A DNA stretch of 64,000 nucleotides, taken from contig NZ_VWNA01000001.1 in NCBI RefSeq assembly GCF_009600605.1, forward strand, positions 744,001 to 808,000, read 5' to 3'. A model generated the notes under the pieces. It made no database searches. It saw only the letters and a program-made list of their open reading frames with translations, and was not told where the DNA came from. The stretch comes from Segnochrobactrum spirostomi (GTDB lineage Bacteria; Pseudomonadota; Alphaproteobacteria; Rhizobiales; Segnochrobactraceae). A program made the position numbers and the translations under genes. Of this stretch, positions 19,469 to 29,487 are shown in pieces; position 1 is the first letter of the stretch; each line of letters starts with the position of its first letter.

Positions 19469-19562
19469 TGCCATTCATTCCGGCACGCATCCCGGAAAAG
19501 TCATTCAACTTTTCCTTCAGATGCTCTAAGCCGGCGCAAGCGTGAAGACGGAGACGGGCTGT

Positions 19563-19838
19563 ATGGCCAAAGAAGAACTACTCGAGTTCGAAGGCGTGGT
19601 GACCGAGGTGCTGCCGGACGGCCACTTCCGGGTCACCCTCGACAACGACCATCAGGTGCTGGCCTACGCGGCCGGACGCATGAAGAAGAACCGAATCAAG
19701 ACCCTGGTCGGCGACCGCGTGACGGTCGAGATGTCGCCCTACGACCTCGACAAGGGCCGGATCAACTTCCGCCACAAGACCGGCGGCGCCCCGCCCCCGG
19801 GCGCGCCGCAGCGCCGCCCGCCGCCGCGCCGCCGCTGA
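19563..19838 (+). CDS. infA: Translation initiation factor IF-1 paralogue with Pro/Arg tail
   Basis: Residues 1-72 give a complete IF-1 OB-fold ([53 protein letters not shown]). Unlike the canonical 72-residue factor, it continues with a 19-residue tail rich in Pro and Arg ([18 protein letters not shown]). IF-1 binds the 30S A site during initiation. Its place directly after a cold-type RNA helicase suggests a stress-linked second copy, with the housekeeping infA elsewhere; that is inference. The ATG at 19563 follows GAGACGGG; a GTG seven codons upstream is rejected. A strong terminator follows 94 bases downstream. Confidence 0.93.
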   Translation: MAKEELLEFEGVVTEVLPDGHFRVTLDNDHQVLAYAAGRMKKNRIKTLVGDRVTVEMSPYDLDKGRINFRHKTGGAPPPGAPQRRPPPRRR

Positions 19839-19932
19839 GGCCACTGCGGTCGAGGCGAGGCCCCGCGACCTTCGAGACCCCGGACGGTTCCGCCGTCCGG
19901 CGGCTCTCCGCGGTACTTCGATCCCGATATGA

Positions 19933-19968
19933 AAAACGGCGCGCCGGGCATCCCCGGCGCGCCGTTTT
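19933..19968 (+). terminator. Strong rho-independent, probably bidirectional, terminator
   Basis: Sixteen-base arms AAAACGGCGCGCCGGG (19933-19948) and CCCGGCGCGCCGTTTT (19953-19968) pair perfectly across a four-base loop. The T-run follows on plus, and the A-run gives a T-run on minus, so it can serve infA and the converging efflux operon. Confidence 0.92.
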
Positions 19969-20050
19969 CGTTTGGATGGTTGGCTGATCGAGCAGTGGAG
20001 CGCGCCCGCACCTCTCATCACTGCCTCCTGGGCCGCCATTCGCGGCCCTC

Positions 20051-20078
20051 GGTCCCCGGGACGAGCCCGGGGATGACC
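20051..20078. repeat. Short palindromic intergenic repeat, alphaproteobacterial type
   Basis: The sequence ggtccccgggacgagcccgg plus eight bases folds as GGTCCCCGGG / CCCGGGGATGACC-like arms. Units of this kind (GTCATCCCCGGG..CCCGGGGA) are scattered between genes in many Hyphomicrobiales genomes. It lies just after the efflux permease stop and could stabilise mRNA ends. Confidence 0.6.
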
Positions 20079-20103
20079 AGTGAGAGGGACGCGCCCGGTC
20101 GAT

Positions 20104-23100
20104 TTATTCTCCGGGCGCCGGATGCTGCGCGGCGCGCTCCTCGGCGGCGTGGTCATCGGCCGGCTTCGGATTGCGCCAGGCGATCAGGCGATAGAACATC
20201 GGGATGAAGAAGATCGCGATGAACGTCGCCGCCAGCATGCCGCCGATCACGCCGGTGCCGATCGAGTGGCGGCTCGCCGAGCCGGCACCCGTCGAGGTGG
20301 CGAGCGGCAACACGCCGAGGATGAAGGCGAGCGAGGTCATCACGATCGGCCGGAAGCGTAGCCGCGCCGCAGCGAGCGCGGCCTCGGCCGCCGTCAGCCC
20401 TTCCTTCCGCTTCAAGACCGCGAACTCGACGATCAGGATGGCGTTTTTCGCCGCCAAGCCGATCAGCGTCACGAGGCCGATCTGGAAGTAGACGTCGTTC
20501 TCGAGCCCGCGGAGATAGACCGCGGTGAGCGCGCCGACCAAGGCGAACGGCACCGCGAGGATGACCGCGAACGGCAGCGACCAGCGCTCGTACTGGGCCG
20601 CGAGGATCAGGAACACCATGATGATGCCGAACAGGAAGGCCTGGCTGCCGGACCCGCTCGTCTCACGCTCCTGATAGGCCGACCCGATCCAGCCGAGCTG
20701 ATAGCCCTCCGGCAGCACCTCCGTGGCGACCTGGGTCATCGCGTCGATGGCCTGTCCGGACGAGAAGCCGGGGGCCGGACCGCCGAGGATCTTCGCCGCC
20801 GGATAGATGTTGAAGCGCGTGACCGTGTCCGGGCCGATGATCCGCTTCACGCTGAGGAGCACGTCGATCGGGATCATGCTGCCGGAATCGGCCCGCACGA
20901 ATACCTTCTTCAGATCCTCGGGACGCTCGCGGAAGCTCGCATCGGCCTGCAGGCTGACCCGGAAGTTCCGCCCGAACATCGTGAAGTCGTTGACGTAGAG
21001 GCTGCCGAAGGTCGCCTGCATCGCCTCGAAGATCGAGGAGATCGGCACCCCGAGCGCCTTCGCCTTCTCGCGATCGACGTCGATGCGATATTGCGGCACG
21101 CCGACGCTGAAGGTGGTGTTGAGGCCGGCGAGCTCCGGCCGCTTCGCCGCCGCCGCCAGGAATTTGGTGGTCACGTCGGCGAGCGCGGCGGAATCCGAGC
21201 CCGTGCGATTCTGGAGGTAGACCTCGAAACCGCCGGTGGTCGACATGCCCTGAATGGGCGGCGGGTTGAAGGCGAGGATCAGGGCGTCGCGGATCTGCGA
21301 GCCCATGCCCATGAGCTGGAAGGCGAGCGATTGAGAATCCTGACCCGGTCCGGCGCGCTCCTTCCAATCCTTCAAGGGAATGAAGGCGACGCCCGCGTTC
21401 GGCTTCTGGCCGAAGGTCAGAATGTCGAAGCCGGCGAGGTTGATGACGTGCTCGGTCTCCGGCAGGTGCATGACCTGCTCGACGAAGGCGCCCGTCGCCC
21501 GCTCGGTCCGCTCCAGCGAAGCCGCCGGCGGCAGGAAAGCGGCGGTGATGACGTAGCCCTGATCCTCGTTCGGCAACAGCGAGCCGGGAATCTTCTGGGA
21601 GATGTGCCAGCCGAACGCGAGCAGCGCCGCGAACAGGACGATACCGATCAGGAAGCGCTTGACGAGGAAGCGGACGCCGGCCGTGTAGCCCACCGTCGCC
21701 GCCTCGAAGGCGCGGTTGAAGATGCGGAACGGCAGAATCGGCCGGTGATGGCCGGGCTTCAGCACGAGCGCGCAGAGCGCCGGCGTCAGGGTCAGCGCGA
21801 CGATGCCGGAGATCGTCACGGAGACGGCGATCGTCACCGCGAACTGCTTGTACATCTGGCCCGCGAGACCGCCCATGAAGGCGACCGGCACGAACACCGC
21901 GATGAGCACGAGCACGATCGCGACGACCGGCCCGGTCACCTCCTGCATCGCCTTGATGGCCGCCGCCTTGGGCGGCAGCTTCTCGGTCGACATGATGCGT
22001 TCGACGTTCTCGAGCACCACGATCGCGTCGTCGACGACGATGCCGATCGCGAGCACGAGGCCGAATAGCGTCAACAGGTTGATCGAGAAGCCGAGCACGT
22101 ACATGCCGGCGAAGGTGCCGATGATCGAGACCGGCACGGCGATGATCGGGATCAGCGTCGCGCGCAGGCTCTGGAGGAAGATGAACACCACCGCGACGAC
22201 CAGGATGATCGCCTCGATGAAGGTCTTCACCACCTCCTCGATCGAGATCCGCACGAACTTGGTGGTGTCGTAGGGGATCGCGTAGGTGATGCCCGAGGGG
22301 AACTGCTTGGAGAGCTCCTCCATGCGCTTGGCGACGCCTTCGGTGGTGGCGAGCGCGTTGGCACCAGGCTGGAGGTAGATGCCCATGGCGATGGCGGCCT
22401 TGCCGTCGATCGTGGTCTGCAGATTGTAGTCCTGGGCGCCGAGTTCGACGCGGGCGACGTCCTTGAGACGCAGCGTCGAGCCGTTCTGATCGGCGCGCAG
22501 GATGATCTGCTCGAACGCCTTGGCATCCGGCAGCCGGCCCGAAGTCGTCACGGTATAGGTGTAGGCCCGGTCGCTCGCGGTCGGCTCTTCGTTGAAGCGG
22601 CCGGCGGCGAACTGGGCGTTCTGCTCGCGGATCGAGGCAGCGACATCGCCCGGAGTGAGATTGTATTGCGCGAGCTTGTCCGGCCGCAGCCAGACGCGCA
22701 TCGAATAATCCTTCGAGCCGAACAGCGAGGCGTCGCCGACGCCCGGCGTGCGCTTCAACTCATCGATGACGTTGAGGAGCGCGTAGTTCGACAGATAGAT
22801 CGGATCCCGCGAGCCGTCGGGCGACGACATCGTCACGACCTCGAGGATCGAGCTCGAGCGCTTGTCGACCTTGACGCCTTGCTGCTGCACCTCGGCCGGC
22901 AGGGTCGAAAGCGTGCGCTGCACGCGGTTGTTGACGTTGATCGTCGCCTGATCGGGGTCGGTGCCGATCTTGAAGGTGACGGTCAGCGTCATCTGACCGT
23001 TCGAGAGGCTGGTCGACTCCATGTAGATCATGTTGTCGACGCCGTTGATCTGCTGCTCGAGCGGCGCGGCGACGGTGGCGGCGACGGTCTCCGGACTGGC

Positions 23101-23256
23101 GCCCGGATAGGTGGTCGAGACCACCACCTGCGGCGGCACGATGTCGGGATATTGCGCGATCGGCAGCGACCGCATGGCTCCGAGGCCCGCGAGGACGATG
23201 ACGATCGATATGACGGCCGCGAATACGGGCCGGTCGATGAAGAAGCGTGAACCCAT
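20104..23256 (-). CDS. acrB: RND multidrug efflux permease, AcrB/MexB type
   Basis: The 1050-residue HAE1 pump has the length of AcrB (1049). An N-terminal helix ([21 protein letters not shown]) is followed by the first periplasmic loop, a helix bundle with the proton-relay DD in [16 protein letters not shown] near 405, the second periplasmic loop, and a final bundle with [14 protein letters not shown] near 940 (Lys of the relay). Sequence style ([45 protein letters not shown]) is clearly AcrB/MexB-like. It forms an operon with the adaptor gene 18 bases upstream and is probably controlled by the divergent TetR regulator. The outer-membrane factor is not in the window. Substrates are likely hydrophobic drugs, solvents or plant compounds by family analogy. 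Confidence 0.95.
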   Translation of the reverse strand: MGSRFFIDRPVFAAVISIVIVLAGLGAMRSLPIAQYPDIVPPQVVVSTTYPGASPETVAATVAAPLEQQINGVDNMIYMESTSLSNGQMTLTVTFKIGTDPDQATINVNNRVQRTLSTLPAEVQQQGVKVDKRSSSILEVVTMSSPDGSRDPIYLSNYALLNVIDELKRTPGVGDASLFGSKDYSMRVWLRPDKLAQYNLTPGDVAASIREQNAQFAAGRFNEEPTASDRAYTYTVTTSGRLPDAKAFEQIILRADQNGSTLRLKDVARVELGAQDYNLQTTIDGKAAIAMGIYLQPGANALATTEGVAKRMEELSKQFPSGITYAIPYDTTKFVRISIEEVVKTFIEAIILVVAVVFIFLQSLRATLIPIIAVPVSIIGTFAGMYVLGFSINLLTLFGLVLAIGIVVDDAIVVLENVERIMSTEKLPPKAAAIKAMQEVTGPVVAIVLVLIAVFVPVAFMGGLAGQMYKQFAVTIAVSVTISGIVALTLTPALCALVLKPGHHRPILPFRIFNRAFEAATVGYTAGVRFLVKRFLIGIVLFAALLAFGWHISQKIPGSLLPNEDQGYVITAAFLPPAASLERTERATGAFVEQVMHLPETEHVINLAGFDILTFGQKPNAGVAFIPLKDWKERAGPGQDSQSLAFQLMGMGSQIRDALILAFNPPPIQGMSTTGGFEVYLQNRTGSDSAALADVTTKFLAAAAKRPELAGLNTTFSVGVPQYRIDVDREKAKALGVPISSIFEAMQATFGSLYVNDFTMFGRNFRVSLQADASFRERPEDLKKVFVRADSGSMIPIDVLLSVKRIIGPDTVTRFNIYPAAKILGGPAPGFSSGQAIDAMTQVATEVLPEGYQLGWIGSAYQERETSGSGSQAFLFGIIMVFLILAAQYERWSLPFAVILAVPFALVGALTAVYLRGLENDVYFQIGLVTLIGLAAKNAILIVEFAVLKRKEGLTAAEAALAAARLRFRPIVMTSLAFILGVLPLATSTGAGSASRHSIGTGVIGGMLAATFIAIFFIPMFYRLIAWRNPKPADDHAAEERAAQHPAPGE

Positions 23257-23274
23257 GGCAGCGTTCTTTCCGGC

Positions 23275-24483
23275 TCAGTTCGCCGTGGTCGACTTGGCCC
23301 CCGCCGCGGGCGCGGCGGACGCCTCGACGGCCTGCGCGGTCGCCACGGTGACCGGGCTGCCCGGCCGCACCTTGATGACGCCTTCGGTGATGACCCGGTC
23401 GCCCGGCGCAAGACCGGAGCGCACCACCCAGCCCTGACCGACCTCACGCCCGAGATCGACCGGCTTCACCTGGGCGATGTTGTCGCCGCCGACCACATAG
23501 ACGAACGTGCCCTGCGGCCCCTGCATCACCGCGGCCTGCGGGACCACGATCGTGTTCTTCAACGTGATGCCCGAGATCGCCGCGCGGACGAACTGGCCCG
23601 GCAGCAAACGGTTGTCGGGGTTCGGGAATTCGGCGCGGGCGAGGACCGTGCCGGTCGCCGTGTCGACGGTGCGCGAGGTGAAGTCCACGACGCCTTCGCG
23701 ATCGTAGGCCTTCCCGTTCGACATGGAGATGCGAACCTTGAGCTTGCCGCCGTCGTTGAGGACGACCTTGCCGGACTCCATCAGATCGCGGATCTCGGTC
23801 GCCTCGTTGTCGGTGAACGAGAAGTTCACATAGATCGGATCGAGCTGCGTGATGCGGGTGAGGAGGCTGTCCGCGGCGCTGCTGCCGACGAGGCTGCCCT
23901 CGGCGAGGGCGCGCTGGGCGGTGACGCCGCTGATCGGCGCCGTCACCGTGGTGTAGCTGAGATTGATCTGGGCGGTCTTGAGCTGGGCCTCGGCGGAGGC
24001 GACGTCGGCCTCGCCGATCGCCACGGCGGCCACCGCGTCGTCACGCGCCTTCTCGGTGCCGACCTTGCGCTCGAAGAGCTGCACGGCACGCTCCTGATCG
24101 CCCTTCGCCTGCACGAGCGTCGCCTGGGCGCGCTGCAATTGCGCCTTCGCCCGCGCGACGTCCGCCTCGAACGTCACCGGATCGATGCGGAAGAGCACCT
24201 CGCCCTTCTTCACGATCGAGCCCTCGACGAAGTCCTTTTCGAGCAGGATACCCTCGACCCGGGCGCGCACCTCGACCTCGCGGTAGGCGACGAGCCGACC
24301 GGGATAATCGTAGACGAGCGGCACGTCCTTCGCCTCCATGGACTGGACGGTGACGGTCGGTGGCGGCGGGGCGTGCTGCGCCTGAGCCTGAGCCTGACCG
24401 CCTTCCAGGCACCCGGCCAGCGCCAAGCCGGCAACGATCGCCATCGCGACCGCGGGACGTGCGGAGAACTTGCGTGCCGTCAT
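23275..24483 (-). CDS. acrA: RND efflux adaptor lipoprotein, AcrA/MexA type
   Basis: The 402-residue adaptor starts MTARKFSARPAVAMAIVAG and has a lipobox LALAGC, so it should be a lipidated periplasmic membrane fusion protein. Lipoyl motifs (VRARVEGILLEKDFVEGSIVKKG and TAPISGVTAQRALAEGSLV) flank an alpha-hairpin (about 120-175). The C-terminal VVPQAAVMQGPQGTFVYVV is diagnostic of AcrA. The frame runs on upstream, but the ATG at 24483 is fixed by the signal peptide. It precedes the permease gene by 18 bases. The intergenic region to the divergent regulator (161 bases) holds the operator and promoter listed separately. Confidence 0.95.
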   Translation of the reverse strand: MTARKFSARPAVAMAIVAGLALAGCLEGGQAQAQAQHAPPPPTVTVQSMEAKDVPLVYDYPGRLVAYREVEVRARVEGILLEKDFVEGSIVKKGEVLFRIDPVTFEADVARAKAQLQRAQATLVQAKGDQERAVQLFERKVGTEKARDDAVAAVAIGEADVASAEAQLKTAQINLSYTTVTAPISGVTAQRALAEGSLVGSSAADSLLTRITQLDPIYVNFSFTDNEATEIRDLMESGKVVLNDGGKLKVRISMSNGKAYDREGVVDFTSRTVDTATGTVLARAEFPNPDNRLLPGQFVRAAISGITLKNTIVVPQAAVMQGPQGTFVYVVGGDNIAQVKPVDLGREVGQGWVVRSGLAPGDRVITEGVIKVRPGSPVTVATAQAVEASAAPAAGAKSTTAN

Positions 24484-24596
24484 GGAATCTGCCTCGAAGA
24501 GACCGCGCCAGGCGCCTCTGCCTAGCTTGAGCGTCAGGGAAGGCGCCGGGAGCACGTTCGGGAGGGACGGGGCTCGACGCGACGCTTCAGCGTAGC

Positions 24597-24624
24597 TATT
24601 TATACATACAGAGGTGTATGTAAA
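24597..24624 (-). promoter_or_regulatory. Predicted promoter of the acrAB-type operon
   Basis: Read on the minus strand, TTTACA (24624-24619) and TAAATA (24602-24597) are spaced by 16 bases and resemble -35 and -10 boxes. The spacer lies inside the palindrome at 24603-24622, so a bound repressor would block RNA polymerase. The leader to the adaptor ATG would be about 105 bases. Confidence 0.6.
24603..24622. promoter_or_regulatory. AcrR/TtgR-type operator palindrome
   Basis: TACATACAGAGGTGTATGTA is a perfect inverted repeat, with eight-base arms and a four-base centre. E. coli AcrR binds a site with the same outer TACATACA/TGTATGTA arms, and TtgR sites are similar. It begins 42 bases upstream of the regulator ATG and covers the predicted pump promoter, so the regulator probably represses both directions. 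Confidence 0.8.
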
Positions 24625-24644
24625 GATCAATCGGTCAGGAAACG

Positions 24645-25553
24645 ATGGTCCGCCGGACGAAGGCAGCAGCCGAACAGACCCGTGCCGACCTGCTCGATGC
24701 GGCGGAGCACCTGTTCCACGAAAGGGGCGTCTCCCGCACCTCCCTGGACGACATCGCGAAAGCGGCGGGGGTGACCCGCGGCGCCGTCTATTGGCACTTC
24801 CGCAACAAGCTCGACGTGCTGTGCGCGCTCCAGGAGCGGATCTGCACGCCGGCGGAAGACCTGCTAGCCATGGCGGCCGACGGGCGCCATCCCGATCCCC
24901 TGGGTGCAATCGAACAATCGACGCTCGACACGCTGCGGGAACTCGCCGGTGACTCACGCAAGGTACGCGTGATGTCCATCCTGATGCAGCGATGCGAATA
25001 TGTCGACGAGATGAGCGAAGCGCTACGGCGCCTCGAGGAATCCAATCGCGAATTGTGGTCACACTTGCTTGAGGCTTTCCGGCGCGCCCGCGACGGCGGG
25101 CGGCTTTCGCCGGCTTGGACGCCCGAAGCGGCGGTGTGGATGCTCCGCAGCTTCATGATGGGCCAACTCTACGAGTGGCTCAAGCAGCCCGAGGCCTACG
25201 ATATCTGCCGCATCGGCACAGGTTGCCTCGACCGCCTGTTTGCGAGCTTCCGGGGCGAAGCCACGCCTCCCCCGCGCGCCGCCGGGCCGCGGACCTGCGA
25301 CGGACCACCGGAAATCGCCGCCGACAGCGTGCCGCTATTTGCCGACCTCGACACGGACCCGACCGTCTGCCCGACCTTGCGCCGCGCGACGGCCTGCACG
25401 GGACGGCACGCGGTGCCGATCGCCGCGGAGACGTCAGAGGTCGTCGATGGTTCGGCCACCAAGCCGCCGGCACCCAAGCGGGGCCGGAGCTCCTCGTCCG
25501 GCCGCCGCACGCCGGCGAGAGGCCCCTCGCCGGCCGAGACGAAGATCAAATAG
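24645..25553 (+). CDS. acrR: TetR/AcrR-family repressor with long basic C-terminal tail
   Basis: The 302-residue regulator has a TetR N-terminal helix-turn-helix (TRADLLDAAEHLFHERGVSRTSLDDIAKAAGVTRGAVYWHFRNKLDVL, in pieces about residues 12-57) that closely resembles AcrR, TtgR and SmeT. Residues about 80-205 form the ligand-binding domain. Where the family ends (about 210), this protein continues for roughly 95 residues of Pro, Arg and Ser-rich sequence ending KRGRSSSSGRRTPARGPSP. The tail could be real or a stop-lost extension. AGGA nine bases upstream supports the ATG. It is divergent from the pump operon and converges on coxM, ending 13 bases from it. Confidence 0.9.
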   Translation: MVRRTKAAAEQTRADLLDAAEHLFHERGVSRTSLDDIAKAAGVTRGAVYWHFRNKLDVLCALQERICTPAEDLLAMAADGRHPDPLGAIEQSTLDTLRELAGDSRKVRVMSILMQRCEYVDEMSEALRRLEESNRELWSHLLEAFRRARDGGRLSPAWTPEAAVWMLRSFMMGQLYEWLKQPEAYDICRIGTGCLDRLFASFRGEATPPPRAAGPRTCDGPPEIAADSVPLFADLDTDPTVCPTLRRATACTGRHAVPIAAETSEVVDGSATKPPAPKRGRSSSSGRRTPARGPSPAETKIK

Positions 25554-25566
25554 GTCGCGCGCGGCG

Positions 25567-26363
25567 CTACCCCGCCGCTTCGACCGCCCGCTTCGCCATC
25601 ACGGAGACGAGATTGGCCCGGTAGGCGGCGGAGCCGTGCATGTCGGCCATCAGGCCGTCCGCGGAGACGGTGATGCCGGCGAGCGCCTCCGGCGACCACG
25701 CGTGGGCGAGCGCCGCTTCCATCTCGGGAACGCGAAAGACGCCGCCCTCCCCTGCTCCGGTGACCGCGACGCGGACCCGCCCCCGAAGCGGGCGACGAAC
25801 ACGCCGCACATCGCATAGCGCGACGCCGGATGGCGGAACTTGCGGTACCCCGCCTTGTCCGGGACCTTGAACGAGATGGCGCGGATGATCTCGCCCTCGT
25901 CGAGGGCGGTCTCGAACATCCCGACGAAATAATCGTCCGCCGGGATGATGCGCCGATCCGTCGTGATCGTGGCGTCGAGTGCCAGCACCGCGGCCGGATA
26001 ATCCGCGGCGGGGTCGTTGTTGGCGACCGAACCGCCGAGGGTGCCGCGGTGGCGCACGGCGGGATCGCCGATCTGCGAGGCGAGATAGGAGAGCGCGGGG
26101 ATCGCGCCGCCGACGCTCGTCGAAGCCGCGACCTCCGCGTGGGTGGTCGCCGCGCCGATGGTCACCGTCTCGGCCGTCGCCGTGATGCCCTTGAGCTCGG
26201 CGAGCCGGCCGATGTCGATCAGATGTTCGGGGGCGGCGAGACGCTGCTTCATGGTCGGGATCAGCGTCATCCCGCCCGAGAGGAGCTTCGCCTCGCTCTC
26301 GCCGGTCGCGAGCGCGGCGGCCTCGGCGAGAGTCTGCGGGCGGTGATAGGTCGTCGAATACAT
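25567..26363 (-). pseudogene. coxM: Form II CO-dehydrogenase-like FAD subunit, frameshifted
   Basis: The gene should encode the medium, FAD-binding subunit of the molybdenum hydroxylase encoded just upstream. The first part (MYSTTYHRPQTLAEAAALA, LLSGGMTLIPTMK, IGAATTHAEVAAS, GTLGGSVANNDPAADYPAAVLAL) is a good CO-dehydrogenase flavoprotein up to SRYAMCGVFVARFGG, about residue 195. The frame then shifts: one base appears missing in the C/G run at 25776-25784, and the natural continuation (VRVAVTGAGEGGVFRVPEME to the stop at 25567) is read in another frame. Without the shift the length would be about 265, normal for CoxM. The break could be a sequencing slip, since the remaining codons show no decay. 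ATG at 26363 has GAGGG ten bases upstream; an ATG nine bases earlier is too close to it. Confidence 0.85.
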
Positions 26364-26435
26364 GGAAGGCATTCCCTCAAAAGACGTCCGGGTGAAATCC
26401 GCCGGCGCGGTGCGCCGGCGGCCGCCTTTCGAATG

Positions 26436-28805
26436 TCATTCCGCCGCGAGCCGCGGCGCGGTCGCCTGGATCGCCTCCCACACCACCGCAGGGGTGGCGG
26501 GCATGGTGATCTCGCGGATGCCGAGCGCATCGGTGATCGCGTTGATGACGGCCGGCGTCGAGCCGATGCAGCCGGCCTCGCCGCAGCCCTTCATGCCGAG
26601 CGGATTGCTCGGGCAGATGGTCTCGGTCGTCATCACCGTGAACGACGGCAGGTCGCCCGCCCGCGGCATCTGGTAGTCCATGAAGGAGGCGGTCAGGATC
26701 TGCCCGCTCTCGGCATCGTAGCGCGCGCCCTCGAACAGCGCCTGGCCGATGCCCTGGGCGAGCCCGCCGTGGACCTGCCCTTCGACGATCATCGGATTGA
26801 TGATCTTGCCGAAATCGTCCGCCGCGACGAACTGGACGATCTCGACGATGCCGGTATCGGGATCGATCTCCACCTCGCAGACATAGGTGCCCGCGGGGAA
26901 CGTGAAGTTCGTCGGATCATAGAAGGCGCTCTCCTTGAGCCCGGGCTCCATGCCGGCCGGCAGATTGTGGCCGGTATAGGCGGCGAGCGCGACCTCGTGG
27001 AACTTCAGCTCGCGGTCGGTGCCGGCGACCTTGAAGGCGCCGCCCTCGACGACGATGTCGCCCTCCGACGCCTCGAGAACATGGGCGGCGATCTTCTTGC
27101 CCTTGGCCTCCACCTTGTCGAGGGCGCGGGAGATGGCGCTCATGCCGACCGCGCCGGAGCGCGAGCCGTAGGTACCCATGCCGAACTGCACCTTGTCGGT
27201 GTCGCCGTGGACGATCGAGACCGACGAAATCGGCACGCCGAGCCGCTCGTGGACGAGCTGGGCGAAGGTCGTCTCGTGGCCCTGGCCGTGGCTGTGGGAG
27301 CCGGTCAGAACCTCGATGGTGCCGACCGGATTGACGCGAACCTCGGCCGATTCCCAGAGCCCGACGCCGGCGCCGAGGGAGCCGACCGCCTGGGACGGCG
27401 CGATGCCGCACGCCTCGATGTAGCAGGAGAGGCCGATGCCACGCTTGCGGCCGCGCGCCGCCGCCGCCGCCCGCCGCGCCGGGAAGCCGGCATAATCGGC
27501 GGCGGCGAGCGCCGCATCGAGCGTCGCGTCGTAGTCGCCGGCGTCGTAGCACATGATGACCGGCGTCTGGTGCGGGAACGACCGGACGAAGTTCTTCCGC
27601 CGAAGCTCGGCCGGGTCGATGCCGAACTCGCGCGCCGCCGTCTCCATCAACCGCTCGATGAGATAGGTGGCTTCGGGCCGCCCCGCGCCGCGATAGGCGT
27701 CGACCGGGGTGGTGTGGGTATAGACCGCGTCGACCTCGGCGTGGATCGCGGGCATGGCATATTGGCCCGAGAGCAGTGTCGCGTAGAGATAGGTCGGGAT
27801 CGCCGACGAGAAGGTCGACATGTAGGCGCCGAGATTGGCGATCGTCTTGACCTTGAAGCCGATGATGCGGTGATCGGCATCGAAGGCGAGCTTCGCCTTG
27901 GTGACGTGATCGCGGCCATGGGCGTCGGTCAGGAACGCCTCGGTGCGATCGGACGTCCATTTCACCGGCCGGCCGCCGATCCGCTTCGAGGCCCAGAGGC
28001 AGGCGGTCTCTTCCGGATAAATGAAGATCTTGGAGCCGAAGCCGCCGCCGACATCCGGCGCCACCACCCGGAGCTTGTTCTCCGGGGCGATACCGACGAA
28101 GGCGGAGAGCACGAGCCGGGCGACGTGCGGGTTCTGGCTCGTGTTGTAGAGGGTATAGTGCTCCTCGGCCGGGTCGTACACGCCGACCGCCGCGCGCGGC
28201 TCCATCGCGTTCGGGACGAGGCGGCTGTTCACCACGTCGAGCTCGACGATGTGGGCGGCGCGGGCGAGCGCGGCGTCGGTCGAGGCGGCCTCGCCGAGCT
28301 CCCACGAGAAGATGGTGTTGCGCGGCGCCTCGGCATGGACCTGCGGCGCGCCCTCGTCCTGCGCATGGGCCGGCTCGACGACCGCCGCCAGCTCCTCGTA
28401 ATCCACCGCCACCTTCTCGGCGGCGTCGCGGGCGATGTCGCGGGTGTCGGCAATCACCATGGCGACCGCATCGCCGACATAGCGCACCGTATCGGCCGCG
28501 ATCGCCGGATGGGCGCCGGCCCGCATCGGAGTGCCGTCCTTCGAGTGGATCATCCAGCCGCAGATGAGCCCGCCGATCTTGTCGGCGGCGAGATCCGCGC
28601 CCGTCAGCACCGCGACCACGCCCGGCATCGCCAGCGCCTCGCTCGCATCGATCCCACGGATGCGGGCGTGGGCGTGGGGCGAACGCACGAAGATCGCGTA
28701 GGTCGTGTCCTTCGGCACGATATCGTCGGTGTAGCGGCCCCGTCCGGTGACGAACCTCTTGTCTTCTTTGCGCAGCACGCGCGCGCCGATGCCTTCGACA
28801 GCCAT
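26436..28805 (-). CDS. coxL: Molybdopterin-binding large subunit, form II CO dehydrogenase-like
   Basis: The 789-residue subunit is the catalytic part of a xanthine dehydrogenase-family hydroxylase. It opens with the xanthine-oxidase beta-hammerhead domain ([21 protein letters not shown], about 7-27) and has the molybdopterin binding blocks of the family. The active-site loop near residue 368 reads AYRGAGR, the signature of form II (putative) CO dehydrogenases. It lacks the Cys of the AYRCSFR motif that binds copper in true CO oxidisers. The conserved active-site Glu is in [11 protein letters not shown] near the end. Some other substrate (an aldehyde or N-heterocycle) is therefore more likely than CO. 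The ATG at 28805 follows an AGGACAT-type RBS and is 41 bases after the coxS stop. An upstream extension of the frame is rejected as shadow. Confidence 0.94.
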   Translation of the reverse strand: MAVEGIGARVLRKEDKRFVTGRGRYTDDIVPKDTTYAIFVRSPHAHARIRGIDASEALAMPGVVAVLTGADLAADKIGGLICGWMIHSKDGTPMRAGAHPAIAADTVRYVGDAVAMVIADTRDIARDAAEKVAVDYEELAAVVEPAHAQDEGAPQVHAEAPRNTIFSWELGEAASTDAALARAAHIVELDVVNSRLVPNAMEPRAAVGVYDPAEEHYTLYNTSQNPHVARLVLSAFVGIAPENKLRVVAPDVGGGFGSKIFIYPEETACLWASKRIGGRPVKWTSDRTEAFLTDAHGRDHVTKAKLAFDADHRIIGFKVKTIANLGAYMSTFSSAIPTYLYATLLSGQYAMPAIHAEVDAVYTHTTPVDAYRGAGRPEATYLIERLMETAAREFGIDPAELRRKNFVRSFPHQTPVIMCYDAGDYDATLDAALAAADYAGFPARRAAAAARGRKRGIGLSCYIEACGIAPSQAVGSLGAGVGLWESAEVRVNPVGTIEVLTGSHSHGQGHETTFAQLVHERLGVPISSVSIVHGDTDKVQFGMGTYGSRSGAVGMSAISRALDKVEAKGKKIAAHVLEASEGDIVVEGGAFKVAGTDRELKFHEVALAAYTGHNLPAGMEPGLKESAFYDPTNFTFPAGTYVCEVEIDPDTGIVEIVQFVAADDFGKIINPMIVEGQVHGGLAQGIGQALFEGARYDAESGQILTASFMDYQMPRAGDLPSFTVMTTETICPSNPLGMKGCGEAGCIGSTPAVINAITDALGIREITMPATPAVVWEAIQATAPRLAAE

Positions 28806-28846
28806 GACATGTCCTCCGGTTTGATGTTGCCGAGCGTTGCGCGCGC

Positions 28847-29335
28847 TTATTCGGCCGCGTGCGCCACGCCGGCCATCTCGGCGGAGGCCGCCGCGATCGC
28901 CTTGACGATGTTGTGGTAGCCGGTGCACCGGCAGATGTTGCCCTCGAGGCCTTCCCGGATCGTCGCTTCGTCGAGCGGGCCGGAATGGTGGGCGATCATG
29001 TCCACGGCGGTCATGATCATGCCGGGCGTGCAGAACCCGCATTGCAGGCCGTGATGGGCGCGGAATGCCGCCTGCACGGGGTGCAGTTCATCACCCTTCG
29101 CGAGGCCCTCGATGGTGATGACCGATGCGCCGTCGGCCTGTGCCGCGAGCAGGGTGCAGGATTTCACCGCAAGGCCATCGACGAGCACGACGCAAGCCCC
29201 GCATTGCGAGGTGTCGCAGCCGACGTGGGTGCCGGTCAGGCCGGCCACCTCTCGGATGAAGGCGACGAGAAGGGTTCTATCCTCCACGTCCGCGGTCACA
29301 GTTCGACCGTTCAGGTCGATGCTGACCTTCGTCAT
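28847..29335 (-). CDS. coxS: [2Fe-2S] small subunit, CO dehydrogenase-like
   Basis: The 162-residue iron-sulfur subunit passes electrons from the molybdenum site to FAD. Cys residues for the plant-type cluster appear in [12 protein letters not shown] with a distal Cys in AVKSC, and those for the second cluster in CGFCTPGM and [10 protein letters not shown]. Length is normal (about 160). The ATG at 29335 follows an AGGGAGGAG Shine-Dalgarno; a GTG two codons upstream is too near. Order coxS-coxL-coxM is that of form II clusters, and all are on the minus strand. Confidence 0.96.
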   Translation of the reverse strand: MTKVSIDLNGRTVTADVEDRTLLVAFIREVAGLTGTHVGCDTSQCGACVVLVDGLAVKSCTLLAAQADGASVITIEGLAKGDELHPVQAAFRAHHGLQCGFCTPGMIMTAVDMIAHHSGPLDEATIREGLEGNICRCTGYHNIVKAIAAASAEMAGVAHAAE

Positions 29336-29487
29336 ACGCACTCCTCCCTATGGAGCGCGGGCCGATCTTCCGCCGGCCGCGCGCTGGTCGGTCGAGCACC
29401 CCGGCGCCTCTGAGAGGAGCCGGGAGCCCCGGATCGTCATGACGTGCCGCCCTCCTCGAGCCGGTTTCCCGTTGGCCCGCGGGCGCC

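Noticed and set aside
26436..28805. Calling the enzyme a true CO dehydrogenase
   Set aside because: The AYRCSFR active-site motif is absent (AYRGAGR instead), so CO use is not supported.
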